The translations under genes and the position numbers were made by a program. The notes beneath the pieces were generated by a model. The model made no database searches and was not told where the DNA came from. It worked only from the letters and a program-made list of their open reading frames with translations. A stretch of DNA of 64,000 nt. It comes from Crossiella sp. SN42. Its GTDB lineage: Bacteria > Actinomycetota > Actinomycetes > Mycobacteriales > Pseudonocardiaceae. How positions within the stretch are numbered: the stretch's first letter is position 1; the number at the start of each line of letters is the position of its first letter. The stretch lies in NCBI RefSeq assembly GCF_023897065.1, contig NZ_JAMHIV010000018.1, forward strand, positions 62,001-126,000, written 5' to 3'. Below are positions 49,868 through 58,383 of this stretch, piece after piece.

Positions 49868-51127
49868 CTAGGCCGCGTTGGCCTTTCTGGCGGCGGGACG
49901 CGCCACGAAGAAGTACATCGCGAACGCGGCTATACCCATAAGCGCCATCGCGGCGGCCATCGGGACCGCGCTGTCCTGACCCGCCAGGCCCACCAACGGC
50001 GCGGTGAGGCCGCCGATGACGAACTGGACCGAGCCCAGCAGCGCCGAGGCGGCGCCCGCGGCTTCCGGGTGGTCGGCCATGGCCAGGGTGGTGGTGGTCG
50101 GCAGGATCATGCCGATGCTGGCGATCAGGACGAACAGCGGGATGAGGAAGCCGGTCAGGCCCAGTTCGGTGCCGCCGATGAGGACCACGGCCAGCAGGGC
50201 CAGGCCCGCCAGGGCGACCACCTGGACGCCGATGGCGAGCAGGGTCCTGGAGTGCACCCGGTGCGCCAGGCGGCCGTTGAGCTGGGCGACCGCGACGATG
50301 CCGATCGCGTTCGCGCCGAAGATCAGGCTGTAGACCTGCGGGGAGGCGCCGTAGAGGTCCTGGATGACGAACGGCGAGCCGGAGATGTAGGCGAACATCG
50401 CGGCCATGGTCAGGCCAGAGGTGAGCACGTAGCCGACGAAGGCCCGGTCGCGGAGCAGGGTGCGGATGGAGCGGAAGGTCTGGCCCAGGCCGCCGCCGTG
50501 CCTGCGTTCCACCGGCAGGGTCTCGCGGAGGCCGAACAGGCCGCCCAGCAACAGCAGCACCGCGAAGGCCGCCAGCACCGCGAAGACGCCGTGCCAGGTG
50601 GCCACCTTGAGCAGTTGGCCGCCGATCACCGGGGCCAGGATCGGGGCCAGGCCGGAGATCAGCATCAGGTTGGAGAAGAACTTCGCCGCGGCCACGCCGG
50701 AGTACAGGTCCCGCACGATCGCCCTGGCGATCACGATGCCGGCCGCGCCCGCCACGCCCTGGATGAACCGCAGGCCCACCAGCAGGCCGACGCTGTTGGC
50801 GAACACGCAGGCCACCGAGGTCACCGCGTACACCGCGAGCCCGGCCAGCAGCGGACGGCGGCGGCCCAGGATGTCGCTGAGCGGGCCGATCACCAGCTGG
50901 CCCAGGGCCAGGCCGATCAGGCAGGCGGTCAGGGTCAGCTGCACCTGCGCGGCCGTGCTGCCCAGATCCGCCGCGATCTGCGGGAACGCGGGCAGGTACA
51001 TGTCGATGGTGAGCGGCCCGAAGGCGGTGCAGCCACCTAACAGCACCGCCAGCAAGGCGGTCGCCGCCCTGGACTTCGCTGTCGCCGGTGCGGTCTGCAG
51101 GTCAACCACGGAAGCTCCCCAGCTCAT
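49868..51127 (-). CDS. Bcr/CflA-type multidrug efflux MFS transporter
   Basis: A 419-residue, 12-helix drug/proton antiporter. The Bcr/CflA motifs are clear: GPLTIDMYLPAFPQIAADLG, GQLVIGPLSDILGRRRPLLA (motif A), RFIQGVAGAAGIVIARAIVR (motif C region) and GMILPTTTTLAMADHPEAAG. ATG 51127 has poor spacing to AGAGGT; GTG 51109 with GGGGAGC is possible. It is divergent from marR, the standard arrangement for a drug-inducible pump and its repressor. Confidence 0.92.
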   Translation of the reverse strand: MSWGASVVDLQTAPATAKSRAATALLAVLLGGCTAFGPLTIDMYLPAFPQIAADLGSTAAQVQLTLTACLIGLALGQLVIGPLSDILGRRRPLLAGLAVYAVTSVACVFANSVGLLVGLRFIQGVAGAAGIVIARAIVRDLYSGVAAAKFFSNLMLISGLAPILAPVIGGQLLKVATWHGVFAVLAAFAVLLLLGGLFGLRETLPVERRHGGGLGQTFRSIRTLLRDRAFVGYVLTSGLTMAAMFAYISGSPFVIQDLYGASPQVYSLIFGANAIGIVAVAQLNGRLAHRVHSRTLLAIGVQVVALAGLALLAVVLIGGTELGLTGFLIPLFVLIASIGMILPTTTTLAMADHPEAAGAASALLGSVQFVIGGLTAPLVGLAGQDSAVPMAAAMALMGIAAFAMYFFVARPAARKANAA

Positions 51128-51153
51128 TACCTCTGCGAACGATATATAGGGGT

Positions 51154-51159
51154 TAAGAT
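51154..51159 (+). promoter_or_regulatory. -10 box of a leaderless marR message
   Basis: TAAGAT fits TANNNT and is followed after six bases by the ATG at 51166; no Shine-Dalgarno is present. The AT-rich TATATAG just upstream (51143-51149) is shared with the divergent pump promoter and is the likely operator zone. Confidence 0.45.
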
Positions 51160-51165
51160 ACGGGA

Positions 51166-51654
51166 ATGCCCGCGCCGGGGAAACGTGATCCCGCCCGCCC
51201 CGCCGACCACCGGTCAGCCCTGGCCGAAGACCTGTTCGCGGTGCTGCCGCGGCTGCGGATGGCGGTGCTGCGCAACACCCGGCGGCACTTCCCGCACCCG
51301 CCGCTGCCCGAGGCCCAGGCCAACCTGCTGCGCACGGTCGCGGCCAGCCCCGGCCTGACCGTGCGCGAGGCCGCGCAGACCCTCCAGCTGGCCGCGAACA
51401 CGGTGAGCACACTGGTCGCGGCACTGAGCGCGGAGGGCCTGCTGGAACGGCGGGTCTGTCCGACGGACCGGCGCAGCGCCCGGCTGCGGCCGACCGAGCT
51501 CGCGTTGGGCCGCCTGGCCGAGTTCGACGGGCACCGCAACCGGGTGGTCGGCGAGGCGATGGACCGGATGTCCGCGGCCGAGCTGGACACCATCACCGAC
51601 GCGCTGCCCGCGCTGCGCCGCCTCATCGCCGAGCTCGACGCGCAGCCGGACTGA
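51166..51654 (+). CDS. MarR-family transcriptional regulator
   Basis: A 162-residue winged-helix regulator: LTVREAAQTLQLAANTVSTL as the recognition helix region, then the wing LLERRVCPTDRRSARLRPTE. It is divergent from the Bcr/CflA-type pump by 38 bp, and is its probable repressor. Confidence 0.92.
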   Translation: MPAPGKRDPARPADHRSALAEDLFAVLPRLRMAVLRNTRRHFPHPPLPEAQANLLRTVAASPGLTVREAAQTLQLAANTVSTLVAALSAEGLLERRVCPTDRRSARLRPTELALGRLAEFDGHRNRVVGEAMDRMSAAELDTITDALPALRRLIAELDAQPD

Positions 51655-51783
51655 ACAATGCAAACCGTTGCCACGAAACAGAACTGAACGCGTCTCGACA
51701 ACTGAACAAAACAGTATTGGCCAACCGGGGCCCTCAGTCGTTTGCGCCTTTCACCCGGACGTTCGGGTCCATACGATGGCCGC

Positions 51784-52731
51784 ATGGACCTGGAGGTCCG
51801 TCACTTGCGGATGCTGTGCGCGATCGCCGAGGCCGGCAGCATGACCAAGGCGGCCGCGGTTCTCGGGCTGTCCCAACCCACCTTGACCCGCCAGGTGCAG
51901 CGCCTGGAGCGCTTCATGGGCGGGCCGCTGTTCGTGCGCGAGCGCGACGGCGTGCGGCCCACCGCGCTGGGCGAGTTCATCCTGGTCCGCGCCAACTCCG
52001 TACTGCCGGTGCTGGACGGCCTCGCGCCCTCGCGCGGACTGGCCGAGGACGAGGAGCTGCGCGAGATCCGCATCGGCGTGCGCCCCGGTCCGCTGCTGCC
52101 CAGCCTGGTGCGCGGCCTGAACACCCTGCACCCGGCGGCCGAGCTGCGCACCGAGGAGGGCCCGTCCTCGCACGCGGTGGCCGAGGTGCTGGACAGCGGC
52201 AGGCTGGACATCGCGCTGCTCAACGAGTGCGACGGCTACGAGCTGCGCAGGCGGCCCACCCTGGCCTACCACGTGGTGGTGGTGGAACCGGTGTTCGTCC
52301 GCCTCGCCTCCGGCCACCCGCTGGCCGCCCAGTGCGAGGTGAGCCTCGGCGACCTGGCCGGTGAGGACTGGGCCACGCCCTCACCGTGCGGCAACAACGA
52401 CGACGAGTCCATCTACGCCGCCTGCGGCCGGGCCGGTTTCGTGCCGCGCATCCGGCACCGGGTGGACCTGCCGCAGGCCGATGAGCTGGTGCGCAGCCAG
52501 CAGGCGGTGCTGCTCTGCCCGCCGCTGTCGGACCCGCCCGCCGGCACGGTGAACCGGCCGCTGCGGGACACGCCGCTGCGCACCACCCGGCTGCTGGTGC
52601 ACCACCGCGAGGGCACCATCGCCCGCCAGTCGGACAAGCTGCTGCGCTTCCTGGTGGAGGACTACGCCGAGCAGGTCGAGTACCACCCGGTCTACGCGTA
52701 CTGGCTGGACCGCCACGGGAGCCTGTCTTAA
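51784..52731 (+). CDS. LysR-family transcriptional regulator
   Basis: A 315-residue regulator with an N-terminal winged helix (RHLRMLCAIAEAGSMTKAAA, LGLSQPTLTRQVQRLERFMG) and a LysR effector domain (IRIGVRPGPLLPSLVRGLNT). TACGAT (51772-51777) ends six bases before ATG 51784, again suggesting a leaderless message. Its target is not evident: the downstream small gene is a possibility. The 129-bp region upstream has three ACTGAAC repeats. Confidence 0.9.
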   Translation: MDLEVRHLRMLCAIAEAGSMTKAAAVLGLSQPTLTRQVQRLERFMGGPLFVRERDGVRPTALGEFILVRANSVLPVLDGLAPSRGLAEDEELREIRIGVRPGPLLPSLVRGLNTLHPAAELRTEEGPSSHAVAEVLDSGRLDIALLNECDGYELRRRPTLAYHVVVVEPVFVRLASGHPLAAQCEVSLGDLAGEDWATPSPCGNNDDESIYAACGRAGFVPRIRHRVDLPQADELVRSQQAVLLCPPLSDPPAGTVNRPLRDTPLRTTRLLVHHREGTIARQSDKLLRFLVEDYAEQVEYHPVYAYWLDRHGSLS

Positions 52732-52819
52732 AGGTGAAGGACAGGCAACGGGGGTCATACGCGGAAGCTATGGCCTGCTGACATTACCCAACCGTTGTGA
52801 TCTGGCGCACTGTGATGTT

Positions 52820-53050
52820 ATGTCACCTCGCTACTGGGACCTCAAACGGCAGATCGAGGACTACCGGCACGTGGCCAGGCAGCTCCCCCTGCATCAGCCT
52901 GACAATGACACCGACCTGCACTACTTCCGCCAGTTCGGCGGTCCGCTGGCCGCCCCCAGCCCGTTCGACTCCCTGTTCCTCAACCGCACGGTCCAGGCCC
53001 TGACGCGCCCCCTCGCGCTGCGGGACCTGGCACACGGCAGCCCCGGTTGA
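52820..53050 (+). CDS. small hypothetical protein, 76 residues
   Basis: A frame from ATG 52820 (SPRYWDLKRQIEDYRHVARQ, then PFDSLFLNRTVQALTRPLAL). Composition is more balanced than a random GC-rich frame, but there is no Shine-Dalgarno and no family recognised. It lies between the LysR gene and the flavodoxin gene on the same strand. Confidence 0.45.
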   Translation: MSPRYWDLKRQIEDYRHVARQLPLHQPDNDTDLHYFRQFGGPLAAPSPFDSLFLNRTVQALTRPLALRDLAHGSPG

Positions 53051-53094
53051 CGTGACTGGCGGCCCTCCCCGCCAGCTGCCAAGGTGGGTGGACG

Positions 53095-53550
53095 ATGCCA
53101 ACCCTGCTGATCGTCCACCACACCCCCTCCCCCGCCACCCAGGCCCTGCTGGAGGCGGTGGTCTCCGGCGCGTCCACCGATGAGCTGGACGGGATCGAGG
53201 TCCAGGTCAGACCCGCGCTGACCGCCTCGCCGGTGGACGTGCTCGGCGCCGACGGCTGCCTGCTGGGCACCCCGGCGAACATCGGTTACATGAGCGGCGC
53301 GCTCAAGCACTTCTTCGACACGGTCTACTACCCGTGCCTGTCGGCGACCATCGGCCGGCCTTATGGCCTCTACGTGCACGGCAACGAAGGCGTGGAGGGC
53401 GCGGTCCGCGCGGTGGAGTCCATCGCGACCGGCCTGAAGTGGCGCAAGGCCTTCCCCCCGGTGACCGTGCTCGGCCAGCCCGGCAAGCAGGATCTGGAGT
53501 CCTGCTGGGAGCTGGGCGCGACCGTGGCCGCGAGCCTGCTGGACCAGTGA
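53095..53550 (+). CDS. flavodoxin-fold NAD(P)H-dependent reductase-like protein
   Basis: A 151-residue flavodoxin-like protein: the FMN phosphate loop is VVHHTPSPATQAL-like (IVHHTPSPATQALLEAV), followed by LLGTPANIGYMSGALKHFFD, a standard flavin-contact block, and YVHGNEGVEGAVRAVESIAT. ATG 53095. Its stop overlaps the ceramidase GTG by four bases (GTGA), so the two are translated together. Confidence 0.87.
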   Translation: MPTLLIVHHTPSPATQALLEAVVSGASTDELDGIEVQVRPALTASPVDVLGADGCLLGTPANIGYMSGALKHFFDTVYYPCLSATIGRPYGLYVHGNEGVEGAVRAVESIATGLKWRKAFPPVTVLGQPGKQDLESCWELGATVAASLLDQ

Positions 53551-55457
53551 CCGGTTACCTCGTCGGGCGCGGCATCGCCGACATCACCGGCGAGGCCGCC
53601 GGGTGCGGACTGCTCGGCTACGGCAAGGCCTCCCAGCGCAGCGCGGGCATCCACCTGCGGTTGCGGGCCAGGGCGTTCGTGGTGGCGCACGGCGAGTCCA
53701 GGGTGCTGCTGGTGGTCAGCGAGCTGCCGCTGATGTTCGACAGCGTGCACCGGGCGGTGCTGACCAGGCTGCGCGCCCGCTTCGGCGAGCTCTACACCGC
53801 GCGGAACACCCTGCTCACGGTCACCCACACGCACGCCGGACCCGGCGGCTACAGCCACCACGCGCTGTACAACCTGACCGTGCCCGGCTTCCGGCCCAAG
53901 ACCTTCGCCGCGATCGTGGCCGGGATCGTGGAAGCCGTCGAGCGGGCGCACGCCGACCTCGCGCCGGCCACGCTGACCCTGGCGCACGGTGAGCTCCGCG
54001 GGGCCAGCGTGAACCGCTCCCGCGCGGCCTGGCTGCGCAACCCGCCCGCCGAGCGCGCGGTGTTCCCGGCGGCCATCGACCCGCAGACCACGCTGCTGCG
54101 CGTCGAGCGGGACGGGCGGCTGGCCGGGGCGGTCAACTTCTTCGCCACCCACGGCACCAGCATGTGCAACACGAACCGGCTGCTCAGCGGGGACAACAAG
54201 GGTTACGCCGCCTACCACTGGGAGCGCCTGGTCACCGGCGTGGACTACCTGGCCGACGAACAGCCCGCCTTCATCGGCGCGTTCGCCCAGACCAACGCCG
54301 GGGACATGTCGCCGAACCTGAACCTGCGCCCGCACAGCGGTCCCACCGAGGACGAGTTCGACAGCACCCGGCTGATCGGCCTGCGCCAGTACGAGGCCGC
54401 CGCGGCGCTGGCCGCCGAGCCCGGCACGCCGGTGACCGGGGGCGTGGACGCGCGACTGACCTATGTGGACCTGTCCGAGGTGGAGGTCCGGCCGGAGTTC
54501 ACCGGCGACGGCCGGGTGCACCGGACCGGTCCGCCGGTGACCGGAGCGGCCTGCCTGGCTGGCACAGATGAAGGCCCCGGGTTCCCCGGCTTCCGGCAGG
54601 GGCGGGACTCGGTGCTGGACGTGCTCTCCCGCCGGGTCTGGTACCGATGGTCCGCCCGGCTGCGGGAAACCCAGTCCCCCAAGGGAATCGCGCTGCCCGC
54701 GCGGCTGGTGCGGCGGGCCGGGCGGCTGGTGCAGGAGCGGTATCCGGTGCAGCTGCTGCGGATCGGGCAGCTGCACCTGATCGGCATTCCCGGCGAGGTC
54801 ACCATCACCGCCGGGCTGCGGCTGCGGCGCGCGGTGGCCGCAATCGTCGGCGCGGAGCTGTCCGATGTGCTGGTGGCCGGGTACAGCAACGGCTACTTCC
54901 ACTACGTCACCACGCCGGAGGAGTACCTGGCGCAGCGCTACGAGGGCGGCAGCACACTGTTCGGCCGCTGGCAGCTGCCCGCGCTGACCCAGGTCGCGGC
55001 CGGTCTGGCCACCGCGCTGCGCGACGGAGTCCCAGTGCCACCGGGCACTCCGCCACCGGATCTCGCCAAGCGGGTGCGCGCGCACCGGCGGCGCGGGCTG
55101 GACACCCCGCCCGCGGGCCGGGAGTTCGGCGATGTGCTGGTCCAGCCACGGGATTCCTACCGGCCGGGCGAGCTGGTGCGGGCGGTGTTCGCGGGCGCGC
55201 ACCTGGCCAACGACCTGCGGCGCGGCGGCACGTTCCTCCAGGTGCAGCGGCGGGCGGGCGCGGACTGGGTCACGGTGGCCGACGACGGCGACTGGTGCAC
55301 GAAGCTGCACTGGGTCAGGCAGCGCGTCACCATCACCTGGGACATTCCCGCCGGGACCGCGGGCACCTTCCGGCTGCGCTACCAGGGCGATGCGCGCACC
55401 ACGGATGGCCGGTGCCGTCCGGTTTCCGGCTGCACGCGGGAGTTCCGGGTCGGCTAG
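53547..55457 (+). CDS. neutral/alkaline ceramidase family protein without signal peptide
   Basis: A 636-residue hydrolase that cleaves the N-acyl bond of ceramide. Visible are the opening GRGIADITGEAAGCGLLGYG, the zinc-binding LTVTHTHAGPGGYSHH (near residue 93), FFATHGTSMCN and the nucleophile serine region AQTNAGDMSPN (S near 254). A C-terminal beta domain ends in CTREFRVG. Known bacterial members are secreted, but this one starts directly with the catalytic domain, so it is probably cytoplasmic or its start is misread; GTG 53547 overlaps the flavodoxin stop. It may act on an endogenous amide lipid. Confidence 0.88.
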   Translation: MTGYLVGRGIADITGEAAGCGLLGYGKASQRSAGIHLRLRARAFVVAHGESRVLLVVSELPLMFDSVHRAVLTRLRARFGELYTARNTLLTVTHTHAGPGGYSHHALYNLTVPGFRPKTFAAIVAGIVEAVERAHADLAPATLTLAHGELRGASVNRSRAAWLRNPPAERAVFPAAIDPQTTLLRVERDGRLAGAVNFFATHGTSMCNTNRLLSGDNKGYAAYHWERLVTGVDYLADEQPAFIGAFAQTNAGDMSPNLNLRPHSGPTEDEFDSTRLIGLRQYEAAAALAAEPGTPVTGGVDARLTYVDLSEVEVRPEFTGDGRVHRTGPPVTGAACLAGTDEGPGFPGFRQGRDSVLDVLSRRVWYRWSARLRETQSPKGIALPARLVRRAGRLVQERYPVQLLRIGQLHLIGIPGEVTITAGLRLRRAVAAIVGAELSDVLVAGYSNGYFHYVTTPEEYLAQRYEGGSTLFGRWQLPALTQVAAGLATALRDGVPVPPGTPPPDLAKRVRAHRRRGLDTPPAGREFGDVLVQPRDSYRPGELVRAVFAGAHLANDLRRGGTFLQVQRRAGADWVTVADDGDWCTKLHWVRQRVTITWDIPAGTAGTFRLRYQGDARTTDGRCRPVSGCTREFRVG

Positions 55458-56416
55458 CCGCGGCGGAACCGGGTGCGGTAGCCGCTGGGCGAGACCCCGG
55501 TCTCCCGGTGGAAGGCCCGGCGCAGCGTCTCCACCGAGCCGAAACCGGCCTGCCGGGCCACCACGTCCAGCGGATCGGCGGTGCCCTCCAGGTGCTGCCG
55601 GGCCGCCTCCACCCGCACCTGCTCCACGTAGCGCTGCGGGGTGGTGTCCAGCTCCTCGCGGAACAGCCGGGTGAGGTGCCGGGCGCTCATCCCGGCCCTG
55701 GCGGCCAGTTCGGCCAGCGAGTGCCTGCCCGCCGGGTCGGCGACCACGGTGTCCAGCAACCGGCGCAGGCCCTCGGTGCGCGGCCGCCCGGCCCGCAGCC
55801 GCGCGCTGAACTGGGACTGCCCGCCCGGCCGTTGCAGGAACACCACCAGGTGCTTGGCCACCAGCCGCGCGGTCGCCACGCCCAGGTCCTCCTCGACCAG
55901 GCTCAGCGCCAGGTCGATGCCGGAGGTGACCCCGGCGGAGGTGATCACCGGCCCGTCCCGGACGAAGATCGCGTCCGCGTCCACCTCGATCGCGGGGAAC
56001 TTCCTGGCCAGCGCGTCGGCCAGGTCCCAGTGCGTGGTGGCCCGCCGCCCGTCCAGCAGCCCGGCCGCGGCCAGCACGAACGCGCCCGCGCACACCGAGG
56101 CGGTGCGCTCGGCCTGACCGGCCAGCCGCCGCACCTGGGCCAGCAGTTCGGTGTCGCTGATGGTGTGCGCCCAGTTCGGCCCGCCCGGCACCACCAGGGT
56201 GGCCCCGTGCGCCTGCGCCTCGGCCAGGTCGAGATCGGCGCCCAGCCGCGATCCGGTGTTGGCCCGCACGTCCTGCCCGCCGGGCGCGGCCAGCAGCAGC
56301 CGGTAGTTCCCGCCCTGCTCGTTGGCCACCGCGAAGACCTCCAGCGGTCCGGTGACATCGAGCAGGCGGAAGCCGTCGTAAAGCAGGACGAGCACGGTGC
56401 GGGGCGTGGCTGGCAC
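55454..56416 (-). CDS. GlxA-type AraC regulator (DJ-1/PfpI domain plus HTH)
   Basis: A 320-residue regulator with an N-terminal DJ-1/PfpI domain (RTVLVLLYDGFRLLDVTGPL, VCAGAFVLAAAGLLDGRRAT with the Cys elbow) and a C-terminal AraC domain (LAELAARAGMSARHLTRLFR, VARQAGFGSVETLRRAFHRE). Members control catabolic genes for small nitrogenous or osmolyte compounds. It overlaps the ceramidase 3' end by four bases and is divergent from the HD protein over 114 bp. Confidence 0.92.
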   Translation of the reverse strand: MPATPRTVLVLLYDGFRLLDVTGPLEVFAVANEQGGNYRLLLAAPGGQDVRANTGSRLGADLDLAEAQAHGATLVVPGGPNWAHTISDTELLAQVRRLAGQAERTASVCAGAFVLAAAGLLDGRRATTHWDLADALARKFPAIEVDADAIFVRDGPVITSAGVTSGIDLALSLVEEDLGVATARLVAKHLVVFLQRPGGQSQFSARLRAGRPRTEGLRRLLDTVVADPAGRHSLAELAARAGMSARHLTRLFREELDTTPQRYVEQVRVEAARQHLEGTADPLDVVARQAGFGSVETLRRAFHRETGVSPSGYRTRFRRG

Positions 56417-56530
56417 CTCCCCAGTATGTCCGGATCCGAGGGATTCGCGGCCGGATCACCGCGCGTGCCGAGGCGGGTCCGCTGACAGTCTGAACCGGAC
56501 CGATCCTCTTCCAGCGCAACGGAGAACCGC

Positions 56531-57160
56531 GTGCCCGCCACCCTGACCGTCCCGGACAGCGCACTGGCCGCCGAGGCCACCGAACTCGTGCGCGACCTGA
56601 CCGATGACCTGCTCTACCACCACTCCCGCCGCGTCTACCACTTCGGCGCGCTGCGCGGCGAGCACCGCGGCCTGACCTTCGACCGGGAGCTGCTCTACGT
56701 GGGCGCGATGTTCCACGACCTCGGCCTCACCGAACGGCATCGCCAGTCCCGGCAACGGTTCGAGATCGACGGCGCGGACGACGCGGCCGAGTTCCTGCGC
56801 CGCCACGGCCTGCCCGAGCGGGCGGTGACCACGGTGTGGACCGCGATCGCCTTGCACACCACGATGGAGATCCCGCACCACATGGCCCCGGAGATCGCAC
56901 TGGTGATCGCCGGGGTGGAGGTCGACGTGGTCGGCGCCGGCCTGGACGAGATGACCAACGCCGACCGGGAGGCCGTGGTCGCCGCGCATCCCCGGCCGGA
57001 GTTCAAGCGGCGCATTCTGGAAGCGTTCCACCGTGGACTGGCGCACCGGCCGGAGACGACCTTCGGCAACATCAAGGCCGATGTGCTGGCGCGGTACGGG
57101 CCCGGGTTCGTGCGCAGGGATTTCGTGGACGTGATCCTGGAGTCGGCCTGGGCTGAGTAA
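56531..57160 (+). CDS. HD-domain phosphohydrolase-like protein (cyanamide-hydratase-like)
   Basis: A 209-residue HD protein: HSRRVYHFGALRGEHRGLTF, the HD motif AMFHDLGLTERHR (near residue 61) and IALHTTMEIPHHMAPEIALV with further metal ligands. The layout resembles the cyanamide hydratase/HD group rather than nucleotidases. GTG 56531 follows CGGAGAA. It is divergent from the GlxA-type regulator, which is its likely controller. Confidence 0.85.
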   Translation: MPATLTVPDSALAAEATELVRDLTDDLLYHHSRRVYHFGALRGEHRGLTFDRELLYVGAMFHDLGLTERHRQSRQRFEIDGADDAAEFLRRHGLPERAVTTVWTAIALHTTMEIPHHMAPEIALVIAGVEVDVVGAGLDEMTNADREAVVAAHPRPEFKRRILEAFHRGLAHRPETTFGNIKADVLARYGPGFVRRDFVDVILESAWAE

Positions 57161-57161
57161 T

Positions 57162-57181
57162 GGTTGTCCGAGCGGACAACC
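57162..57181. terminator. hairpin terminator after the HD gene
   Basis: GGTTGTCC (57162-57169) and GGACAACC (57174-57181) form a perfect 8-bp stem with a GAGC loop, starting one base after the HD stop codon. Confidence 0.75.
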
Positions 57182-57285
57182 GACGACCGGACGGGCCAGC
57201 GGGCTACTCATCAAACGGGTAACATCCTCGGGTTCTTGCCCGGATTGTGCCCGGTCCGCGACGGGAACATGATGAGCTGGCCGGT

Positions 57286-58377
57286 ATGGACATCGTGACC
57301 CGTGGCCGGCTCAACCGGGCGACGCTGGCGCGCCAGCACCTGCTGAGCAGGGAGCAGGTCTCCGCGGTCGACCTGGTGGAGCGACTGTGCGGGATCCAGG
57401 CGCAGGAGGCGCGGCCGCCGTTCGTGGCGCTGTGGACCCGGATCGCCGGCTTCGAGCGGCGGGAGCTGCACGAGGCGCTGCACGAGCGCCGGATCGTCCG
57501 CGCCACCCTGCTGCGCGGCACCCTGCACCTGATGAGCTCGGCGGACTACCTCCGGTTCCGGCACACCCTGCAACCGATGCTGACCGCCTCGCTGCGGGTG
57601 CTGGGTTCCCGCGCCAACGGCCTGGACCTGGAGCGGTTGCTGCCCACCGCGCGGGCGATCCTGGCCGCCGCGCCGCGCAGCTTCACCGAGCTGCGCCCGC
57701 TGCTGCAGGAGGCCTTCCCCGCGGTGAACGACCGCGCACTGGGCTACGCGGTGCGCACCCAGCTGCCGCTGGTGATGCGGCCGACCCAGGACCGCTGGTC
57801 GTTCCCGACGGTGGCCGCCTTCACCCTGGCCGACGAGTGGCTGCCCGATCCACTGTCCACTGTGGACGAGACGGACCGGCTGGCGCTGCGCTACCTCGGC
57901 GCGTTCGGCCCGGCCTCCGCGCAGGACTTCCACACCTGGTCCGGGCTGGCCGAGGCCAAGCAGATCATGGACCGGCTGCGGCACAAGCTGGAGGTCTTCC
58001 AGGACGAGAACGGGCGCGAGCTCTTCGACCTGCCGGAGGCCCCGCGCCCGGAGGCGGACGTGCCGGCCCCGGTCCGCTACCTGCCGGAGTTCGACAACCT
58101 GGTGCTGGCGCACGCCGACCGCACCAGGGTGCTGGCCGACGCGCACCGCGGCGAGGTGGTGACCAAGAACCTGCGGGTGCGGGCCACCTTCCTGGTCGAC
58201 GGCCAGGTCCGCGGCGTGTGGGAGACCACCCGCAAGAAGGACAAGGCGATCCTCACCCTGCGCCCGTTCCTGCCGCTGTCCCGCAGCACCCTGGACGAGC
58301 TGGTCGAGGAGGGCGAGGCGCTGCTGCGCTTCCAGGAGCCGGAGGCGGGCACGGTCGAGGTGACCGTCGCGCCCTGA
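57286..58377 (+). CDS. winged-helix DNA-binding protein, AlkZ/AlkX-like (HTH_42)
   Basis: A 363-residue HTH_42 family protein. The segment LCGIQAQEARPPFVALWTRI holds the Q-x-Q motif of AlkZ/YcaQ-type DNA glycosylases, which unhook interstrand crosslinks and excise alkylated bases. Further blocks are IVRATLLRGTLHLMSSADYL and VRYLPEFDNLVLAHADRTRV. Family members beyond AlkZ itself are variously active, so glycosylase activity is probable but unproved. ATG 57286. Confidence 0.83.
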   Translation: MDIVTRGRLNRATLARQHLLSREQVSAVDLVERLCGIQAQEARPPFVALWTRIAGFERRELHEALHERRIVRATLLRGTLHLMSSADYLRFRHTLQPMLTASLRVLGSRANGLDLERLLPTARAILAAAPRSFTELRPLLQEAFPAVNDRALGYAVRTQLPLVMRPTQDRWSFPTVAAFTLADEWLPDPLSTVDETDRLALRYLGAFGPASAQDFHTWSGLAEAKQIMDRLRHKLEVFQDENGRELFDLPEAPRPEADVPAPVRYLPEFDNLVLAHADRTRVLADAHRGEVVTKNLRVRATFLVDGQVRGVWETTRKKDKAILTLRPFLPLSRSTLDELVEEGEALLRFQEPEAGTVEVTVAP

Positions 58378-58383
58378 CCCGCT

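Noticed and set aside
53370-56564. Minus-strand open frame of over 1000 codons opposite the ceramidase gene
   Set aside because: It spans the ceramidase antisense and a different frame of the GlxA-type gene; no domain is readable.
4650-57866. CRISPR or dispersed repeat array from the recurring TCCACWGTGGA palindrome
   Set aside because: Copies are kilobases apart, only 11-13 bp long and partly inside genes, so they are not an array.
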